From a virus, in the IMG/VR virus record IMGVR_UViG_3300001720_000014, positions 1 through 24,336 of that record: a stretch of DNA of 24,336 nt. One strand, 5' to 3'. How positions within the stretch are numbered: position 1 is the stretch's first letter; each line of letters begins with the position of its first letter. This document shows, one piece after another, positions 13,054 through 21,300 of this stretch. The position numbers were made by a program, and so were the translations under genes. The notes beneath the pieces were generated by a model. That model worked only from the letters and a program-made list of their open reading frames with translations. It ran no database searches and had not been told where the DNA came from.

Positions 13054-15390
13054 ATGGCACTCACAATATCTGATCCTAACATCGCAAAGCTCGACTCGTT
13101 AATTAAAAAAGCTGTACCAAAAGGGCCAAAAGGAATACCGTTTTTAAAAAATATGTTACGAGAAATAACTCTTAAGCGTCCACAAGATGTAGGAAGTAAA
13201 AAGTATTTACTGTTAGCAGGAGAGTTGCAAGCTAGAAAAAGCACGGCAGAGAAAATGAAAGGCGCTGGCCCTAAGCCTCCTAGTGTAATGCAGTCTTTAA
13301 CTGCGCCTGCTCCTCAAGATGGGTTAGGTTTAGATATGTCACAGCCTGCTGTTAGAAACTTAGCAGCACAAAATCAAATGGCTACTATTGGGGGCAAACC
13401 TCCTGCAGGTAACAGAGGAGGTATAGTTGCGTTTCAAAATACAGGATATGTAAATTTACCAGAAGACAATTTAAAAAGAATACTTGAACAAGCTCGTGCA
13501 GCCGCAGCACGAGGAGATACTAAATTTAATTACATTGAAGTTTTAGAAAAATTTAAAAAAGCTGGGCGCCCTCTTCCACAAACTCAAGCCTTTCAAAAAA
13601 TTGTGCAAGCTGCTACGAATCAACGCATAGGCGGTATAGGAGCAAGTCCTTTTGATAGAAATCTAAAAATGCCGGGGCCAACTGTAAAAGGTGACCCAAC
13701 TAAATTTCAGCCAAAAAGTGTAGGACAGGGAGGAGAAGTAGATCGTCAAGTAGTTCGTGATCGAAGAGTAGATAGACTTGTGTTAAATAAAGCGGAGCAA
13801 CAAGCAAAAATCAAAGCAGACAAACTCAAAGCAAAAGCAGCTAACAAAGCAGCTAACAAAGCATATTTTGAGTCTGGAAAAAGGTTTCTTCCAAAAGGTG
13901 TTATTGGAAAAAGTCTTGGGCTTGTAAACCCTCTTAGTACCTACGGAAAAGTTCCTAAAGGAGCAGCCGCATTACTTGCTGCAGGGGATGCAGGAGCAGG
14001 AGAAGATGAAATTGTAAAACGTATGCAAGCTATGCAAAATTTTCCAGACTTATATCGTCAACAAAATGTATTAAACCCTCAAGGGGGAATTTCTGCAACA
14101 ACTCCAGTTACTATTCCTGAAATAACAACTCCTACTTTTAGTTTTGGGGCTGTTCCAGATATATACGAAGAGCAAGGGTTTATGCCAGCGGCTAAAGAAG
14201 TTTTTTCGCAAGTTGGAAATATAATGGATAAAGGACTTGCTCCAAAAGTTACACCTGCTGGCAACTTAAGAAATTTTGAAACTCTTTCTAAACTTCCACA
14301 ACCTGTGTATAACGCAATACAAGAAGCTAGATCGTACGGTATGAAACCAGATCAAATAAATTCTTTATTACGTGATGAGACTGGGAATTTTGGAGGATTA
14401 GAAGCTCTACAATCAGCTATATCTGAAATAAAACCACAAGCAACTCCTGTATATCCTTCTTCTATAAAAGAAGAAATTCTTTCTGTAAATCAATCTCCTG
14501 TAGGTGGCCCTCTTGCAAATGGCCGTGGGCTTGTTGCAGATGCCCCTCCACAATCTGATTTATCTATGCCTTCATTAGACAGTTTAAACAATCAACTAGC
14601 TGAACTAGGGTTTAAGAATGATTTTGAAGATCTGAAACCAAAAGAGGTAGGTGATTATGTAGATACTGTTAATCTTGCTATGGAAAAGGCTGGGTATGAT
14701 AAAAATTATTTCGCAGAGGCAAAAACAAAATTAAAAGAAATGCAGGCGCAAACTAAAGCCGAAGGAAAAGAAGGACGTGCTTTACGTTTGTTTGAAATGG
14801 GGTTAGGTATAATGGCTGGAGAATCGCCTAATGCTTTCGTTAATATTGGTAAGGGCGCAGCCCCTGCAGTTAAAGGACTTGCTGAAGATATTAAGTATTA
14901 TCAAAAGATGGACAGAGATTATAACAAAGAAGCACTGAGTCTTGAGAAAGCCTTCCAAACATCCAATAGACAAACGGGCATAGCTGCAATAAACATGAAA
15001 GAAAAAGCACAAGATCGTTTTGACAAAGCTCAACAAGAAAGAAAATTAGCTAAATTAGCATTACAGAAAACAATCATAACAGGCAAGTTTAGTGTAAAGG
15101 CGGCAAAAGAAAGATCAACTTTTGGTGGTCTTGGTCTTGGTCTTGGTAGTGGTCTTAGCGGTTTAAGTGCGAGTAACAGGCTAAATATACAAAGACAAGT
15201 GAAAGATATTCTAATAAAACCGGATCAAAAAATGCATGTAGCTAGGATTATGGGGGTAAAGCCTGAACAGGTAGACGAAGAAATTGCTATGCAGTTTATT
15301 CAACGTACGTTAGGTATGAGCGGTAGTGGCGGTTCATCAGGAGCAAACTTTAGTTATGACCCAAAAACTGACAATCTGTTAAGGAACTAA
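13054..15390 (+). CDS. Large internal virion protein with GGIV motif
   Basis: A 778-residue protein. N-terminal basic region, then KPPSVMQSLTAPAP and a NRGGIVAFQNTGYVNLPEDN block (about residues 120-139). A Lys/Ala-rich helix contains a duplicated AANK. Residues 366-387 carry AVxDxYxxxGFxPAAKEVxSQV, also found in the next protein. The C-terminal third contains LRLFEMGLGIMAGESPNAFV with NIGKGAAPAVKGLAEDIKYY, a conserved-looking block in marine-phage internal proteins, then a helical KEALSLEKAFQ region and a Gly-Leu repeat (GGLGLGLGSGLSG, about 691-703). No enzyme motif is visible. It lies between the Ala/Gln-rich protein and the giant protein, the position of the second internal protein of short-tailed phages (T7 gp15-like), an analogy only. 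Confidence 0.65.
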   Translation: MALTISDPNIAKLDSLIKKAVPKGPKGIPFLKNMLREITLKRPQDVGSKKYLLLAGELQARKSTAEKMKGAGPKPPSVMQSLTAPAPQDGLGLDMSQPAVRNLAAQNQMATIGGKPPAGNRGGIVAFQNTGYVNLPEDNLKRILEQARAAAARGDTKFNYIEVLEKFKKAGRPLPQTQAFQKIVQAATNQRIGGIGASPFDRNLKMPGPTVKGDPTKFQPKSVGQGGEVDRQVVRDRRVDRLVLNKAEQQAKIKADKLKAKAANKAANKAYFESGKRFLPKGVIGKSLGLVNPLSTYGKVPKGAAALLAAGDAGAGEDEIVKRMQAMQNFPDLYRQQNVLNPQGGISATTPVTIPEITTPTFSFGAVPDIYEEQGFMPAAKEVFSQVGNIMDKGLAPKVTPAGNLRNFETLSKLPQPVYNAIQEARSYGMKPDQINSLLRDETGNFGGLEALQSAISEIKPQATPVYPSSIKEEILSVNQSPVGGPLANGRGLVADAPPQSDLSMPSLDSLNNQLAELGFKNDFEDLKPKEVGDYVDTVNLAMEKAGYDKNYFAEAKTKLKEMQAQTKAEGKEGRALRLFEMGLGIMAGESPNAFVNIGKGAAPAVKGLAEDIKYYQKMDRDYNKEALSLEKAFQTSNRQTGIAAINMKEKAQDRFDKAQQERKLAKLALQKTIITGKFSVKAAKERSTFGGLGLGLGSGLSGLSASNRLNIQRQVKDILIKPDQKMHVARIMGVKPEQVDEEIAMQFIQRTLGMSGSGGSSGANFSYDPKTDNLLRN
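13837..13860 (+). repeat. 12-bp tandem duplication (AANK x2)
   Basis: gcagctaacaaa is repeated twice in frame (13837-13848, 13849-13860) within a Lys/Ala-rich helix; a small, recent-looking slippage product. Confidence 0.9.
15127..15144 (+). repeat. 6-bp tandem repeat (Gly-Leu x3)
   Basis: ggtctt is present three times in a row and once more after ggtagt. It encodes the GLGLGL core of a Gly-Leu segment in the C-terminal part of the internal protein. Confidence 0.85.
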
Positions 15391-15391
15391 T

Positions 15392-18300
15392 ATGCCTGTA
15401 GTTCAAATACCAAATGTTGGGCGAGTTAGATTTCCTGACACCATGACGGATGAGGAAATAAAAGAAGCTATTCGTACAAGCCCAGCATTTAAAGCAGCAT
15501 TTCAATCTGAAGAAGATTCACGAGAAGGTGTTGGCCCTGCTGCTAGACGTGGATTAGAAGTTCTTAAATCAGGATTTCAAACAGCGTTTGAATCTGCAAC
15601 AGATGACAAAGATGCAGCAGCTTTAGCAGGATTAAAAAGACAAGAAGAAATTGCCAAACAATTTGCTCCCGGTTCTAATTTAGAAGCTGTTATTGACGCA
15701 TATAAACAAGAGGGTTTTTTACCTGCAGCTAAAGAAGTTGTTAGTCAAGTGCCAACAGCTATTGCAGAACAGTTTCCTAATATTGCAGGTACAGTGGGAG
15801 CCAGTTTTGTAGGAGGTAGAACATTTGGAGCGCCCGGAGCTATAGCTGGAGGATTGTCTTTTGCACTTCCACAACTTTATTCGTCTTTCCTTGAGCGTCA
15901 AGCAGAAGAAGATGTAGCAGCAGGAAGAGATGTAGATGTTGATAGAGGCAAAGCTCTCTTGGCAGCAGCACCGGCTGCAGGTTTAGAGTTAGCAGCTACG
16001 TTTACTGTTTTGGGAAGGGGAGTTATTGGAAGTTTGTTGGGGCCAAAGGTTGAACGGTTATTGGCCGAGGGAGGAAGTAAAGCTATTGATGAAGGAATTA
16101 TATCTTCATTAGCAAAAGGTGGAGCAAGAGGTTTAGCTGTTGAATCAGGAACAGAAGTTGCACAACAAATGATTGAGCGTTATCAAGCAGGGTTGCCGCT
16201 GTCAACTCCTGATGCTGTTCAAGAGTATGGACGTGCTGCGTATGGAGCTGCACTGGTGGGTACACCGCTTGGTGGAGCAGGACGTTACTTTGAAGCTGGA
16301 CGAGATCCTGCTGTTGATACTCCTTCACAAACTCCTGTTGTTGACGAAGCCTTAGTTCAAAGGTCAGATGAAGCACAACCTGACACTGAAACGTCAGAAA
16401 TAGCTAGATATAAACAAAGTCTAAATGCTAACAAAGAACAACTTAAAAAATTAAAACAGTTATTAAAAGATAAAACTTTAGATAAAGATATACGATCTGA
16501 AGCAACTAATCGAATTGATATTTTAGAACAACAAATTAATAGTGATACAGAAACACTTAGAGCTATGGGAGGTTTGCCTAGCTTTGAAGAAGTTCTTGAG
16601 CAACAAACAAAACCTGTTGAAGAACCTACGGTTAAAGAACCTACAGTTAAAGAACCTACGGTTGAAGAACCTACAGTTAAAGAACCTACTGTAGCAGAGC
16701 GTATGGCTGAAGAACCTGCAGCGCCTGTTGTAGAAGAGGATGCTACTAGAGAAGGTTTAAGAAAAGAAGTTGCTTTCTTTGTAGAAGATTTAGAAAGTGC
16801 AGGAATAAATACTGAAGCTATTGATTCAAGTCTACGAGATACATATGACGATCTTGGGCGTCCTGATTACAATAAACAATTAAAAAAATTAGAAGAGCTT
16901 AAAGATAGCACTCAAAAACTTAGAGCTGTAGAAGCTGAAAAACAAATTAAAGATACTCGTGATCTTCGTAATAAATTATCTACAAAGTTTTTAAAAGATT
17001 TTAGCACCGCACAAAAAATAAAAGATAAAAAAATAAAAGATGCAGAAACTGAATCTGTTTTAAAAAATTACTTTGATGAGCAAACTAGTGGCGAGTTTGA
17101 TTACGATATACTTTTTCCTAAAGCAGAGCCAAAACGATTACCGTTTGATTATACAAAAAGATTAGCATCTGCGAATAAAACTATTAACACGATGAATCGT
17201 GAAATTGAGAAAAGAGAAAACCAACGTAAGTTATTTCAAGAAACAGGAAGAGATAAAGAAGCAATATTTAAACTTTCAGATGAGATAAGTGTATTAAGAG
17301 GCAATAGACGTAAAGCTATGGAAGCTATTGCAGATACTGCAGAAACTTCTACTACAACTGCATTTGAAAATTTTAATAGAGATCTTAAAAAAGGGCAACT
17401 TTCTAACGAAGTAGCTAAAGCTCTTGGGCTTAAAGATCTTGAAAAAATACGAGGGAAAACACAACCAGTAACTGCAAAGACAACACCTAGACAATCTGTC
17501 TTTATAGATGCTTATGATAAAAATGTTAAAGAAGCTATTCGCCAAAGAATTAAAACATTAAAATTTAATCAACAACGAAGAGAACTCCCCGGAGCAGAAT
17601 CTTTAATTAACTTTAAAACAGGTAAACTTTTTAAAGAAAAAGGTAATACAGCAATTAAAGAAAATGTACAACTTAGAATACTTAATGAGTTGTTAGCAAC
17701 AGTTCAAACTTCTGCACCCGTACGTTCAGATGCCGCAAGAATTACAGAAGTTGAAAAAATACTTGAATCAAATATTGCTCCTTCAGGCAAAAAACTTACA
17801 GAAGAATTAAAAAAATCATACCAAGAAGAACTTACTAATCTTAAAAGAGATCAACCAGCTCTTGATGCAGGATTAGAGAAAACTTTAACTAGTGTGTCAC
17901 GAGATGCAGAACTAGGTAAAAAACTTAGAGGCGACTTTCCTGTTGATATTGTTGGCGCAAAGGCAGTGACACCTCAAGGCATAGAAAGAGAACGAAGTGC
18001 TGGCGATCTTTCTTTCACTCAGTTTAATGAATTACTTAATGATTTAAGAACTACGACATATCTTGATAGCCCTAATGAAAATAGAAGAGTGGGAGCTAGT
18101 TTTACTCGTGAAGGGTTAATTAAAAAAATTAATACAAACCGTGAAAACTTTTTAAATAGTTTAGTAGATGAAGTTGCTTTGCGTAGGAAAAGAGATAACA
18201 TTAAACTATTAACAAATAACGAAACTACAGAAGTTAGAAATAAAGTTAATGAAATTTTAGATGAAATTTATAATAGACAACTAGCATCTAAAGAAAAAGT

Positions 18301-21300
18301 TCTTGTTACATTACAACCTGCACAAACACGAGGAACTAAATTAATAGCAGAAGCAAAAACTATTTATAAAGATGTAAGACCTCTTGAGCAACGACCGTTT
18401 GGCAATCCTAAACAAGCCTTAGAAGTTTTAACAGAATCAATAAATCAATTAAAAGAAGAAGCTGCAACAAGTAGAAATGTTAGACAAGTATTTGGACTTA
18501 TAGGACAAACGCCAAAAGCTCTACAAGAATTACAAAAAAAAGAAGATGTAAAACCTGTTACAAAAAGACGTCCTTCTAGTGATGTGCCTGAAGGACAATT
18601 AGAATTTGCTTCTTTTAAACAACCCGAAGCACGTAATGTAAAACTTGGTAGACTTCAAAAAGAATTAAAAAAAGTAGTAGATGATAGAACAGATGTTGCT
18701 AGACAAATTTTAGAAATAAAACCATTAACTGAATTTGTTGAACTTGATAAAGGCTTTGACCAAACATTTTTAGTAGAAGCATTAAACAAAAAAACCCAAC
18801 CTTTTATACCAACTTCTCCTATTGGACGAGTGCAAGCTAAACTTAAAGCAGCAGAAGAACAAGTTAATAAACCTGATATTCCTCAAGCAAGAATTAACAA
18901 ATTAAATAAAGACATTGAAAAATATACAAAACAAATTAAAACTTTTGTTGAAGCAGAACTTACTAAATTAGATAAGAAAAAATTTAATATTATTAAAAGA
19001 GAAGTTGCAATAGAAAATCAAATAAATAACTTATCTGATGTTACAAAAGAAGAAAAAGAAGACGCTGTTCGTGAAGCTAAAAAATTAGCTGTAGAACAAT
19101 TAAAAGATAGAGAAAATAAAAAAAATGCTGAAACAAAAAAACTTTTAGCAGAAAGAAAAGAAGCTAAAAAAGTTGCAGCAGAAAAAGCAGAAGCTGCAAA
19201 AGTAAAAGCAGCACCTGAAGAACTTCGTAAGTCTTTACCCGGCAGGAAAATTACTCCTGTAACTAGACAAGCACGAACTGATATTGCAGATGAACTTGAT
19301 CCTAGTGGAAGCTCTAAAATAAAACAAGAAGTGGTACAACTTAGTGATGATTTAGCATATAGAGCTGCATTACAAAGAGATAAAAAGGGAAAATCAGACT
19401 TTAGAAAACAAGCTGACAAAGATAAAGCAGAAAAAATTAAAGCTCTTAAGCCTGAACTTGCAAAAGTAGAAGAAGAAATTACAAATATAGAAAAAGAATT
19501 AGAAGCTCCAAAAATTACAAAAAAATTAAAAGCTAATTTAGAAGATAAGTTAGATAATAAAAAAACTGAAAGAGGTATACTAAAAAATAATTTTCAAGAA
19601 CTTACAAAATCTCCTGTTGCTAGATTTACAATTGCAGAAATAAAAGCTGTTGATAATCTTTCAGGAATGCCAGATTTACTTGAAGCAACTCCTGAATTGA
19701 GAAAAGAAAAACAAGAAGCAGATACTAGAATTAACGCAATAGAAAAAATATTAGAATCAAATGTAGATACTGCAGGCAAAAAACTTACAAATAAATTAAA
19801 GACTCAGTATAAAAAAGAGTTAGCAGATATTAAAAAAACACAAAAAGCATTAGCATTTGTAAGTGAAGATGTAGGAAAGGGAATTGACTTGTTTGGCAAT
19901 CCTGAACAATCAACTGTTACTCCTACAACATTAAGCACTACTGCTATTAGTAAACTTTTTGTTAATCCTGCAAATGTTGATAAAAAAATTCAAGCTGTAG
20001 AAGAAAAATTAATAAGTAAAAAAACAGAACTTAAACAAACCAAAGGAGAAAAAAACAAACAAAAGCGTTTAGACTTAAATGAAGAAATTGAATCGTTAGA
20101 AAACGATCTTACAGACTTAGCTATACTAAGCGAAGCTAAAGATGTTCAACCAAAATTTAATTCTTTAAAAAAGATACTTAAAAATAGATATGCTCAAGCT
20201 AATAATTTAAGAAGCAAATTAAACCTTGGGGCTATTACACGACCTGAAATAGAAGAAACAATAAAAGAGGTTATACGTCTTACTAAGTTTACAAAAGACA
20301 AAACGGTTGGTAAAAATTTTAAAATCGTATCTGAAAATTACGCTAAAAAAAATATTGATTTAGCGTTTGATTTACAAACTTATTTAAACACTTTAGATAG
20401 AATAAAATTTCTTAATAACAATTTACAAAAAGCAAAACGAGATGAATTATCAAATTTAGGAGGTATTCTTCTTGATAAACCAGAACTGCCTAATGTAAAA
20501 AACCTACGAAAACGAACCGTTAAGCCAGACGAATTTCGTAATCCAGATTTTTCTATTAATCAACAAAAAACTTTTACAGACAAACAAGCATTTGATTTAT
20601 TAGGAACTGTTGGATCTTTTATAGAAGGTAAAACTTTTAATAGAGATGGTTTTGATTACAGAATTAGTGAGTCTGCTGCATCAGGAGAACTCGATGTTAA
20701 TGCTGCTGTTGAGCGTTTAAAAACTACTAAAGAAAAAGCAACTGCTGCGGATATAAATTTTAATTACTATAAAACATTCGATGCTTTGCCTGATAATGTA
20801 AAAAAAGATATACAAGCAAAAGGATTAGAGTCGTATAAAAATCAAATTAAAGGTGGCGTTCTACCTGATGGCTCTGTATTTATCGTAGTTGATAATCATT
20901 CTAGTATGATTGATTTAGAAAAAACTTTAGCGCATGAGTTAATTGGACACTACAGCGTTGAGTCTGTTCTAGGCCAGAACGGAATGAAGAAACTTTTAAA
21001 ACAAGTAGAGAATCAATACGGAAATGTTTATACCCTAGCAGATAAATTAAACTTGCAAGGGTTAGAGCATGAAGCCTACGCACTAATGGGTAAGAATGGC
21101 TCTACTGACAACGCTAAAATGTTAATGCTAAAAGAAATAATAGCATTTACTGCAGAGAAAAAAGTTGATGCGTCATTTTTACAAACTGCAAAGCGTTGGT
21201 TGCAAGAGTTAGTAGGCGCTATTAGGGCGGCGTTTAAAAAGATTGGATTGTTAGACGCTAACAAGATGTCAACGTCGGATATATTTTATTTACTTAAACA

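Noticed and set aside
16098-16376. Overlapping + and - alternative frames in the giant gene (Leu/Gln-rich)
   Set aside because: Shadows of the gct/gca-rich N-terminal region; no independent start signal and low-complexity products.
19018-19419. 133-residue - strand frame
   Set aside because: Ser/Phe/Ala-rich mirror of the Lys/Glu/Ala helix on the + strand; composition is fully explained by antisense reading.
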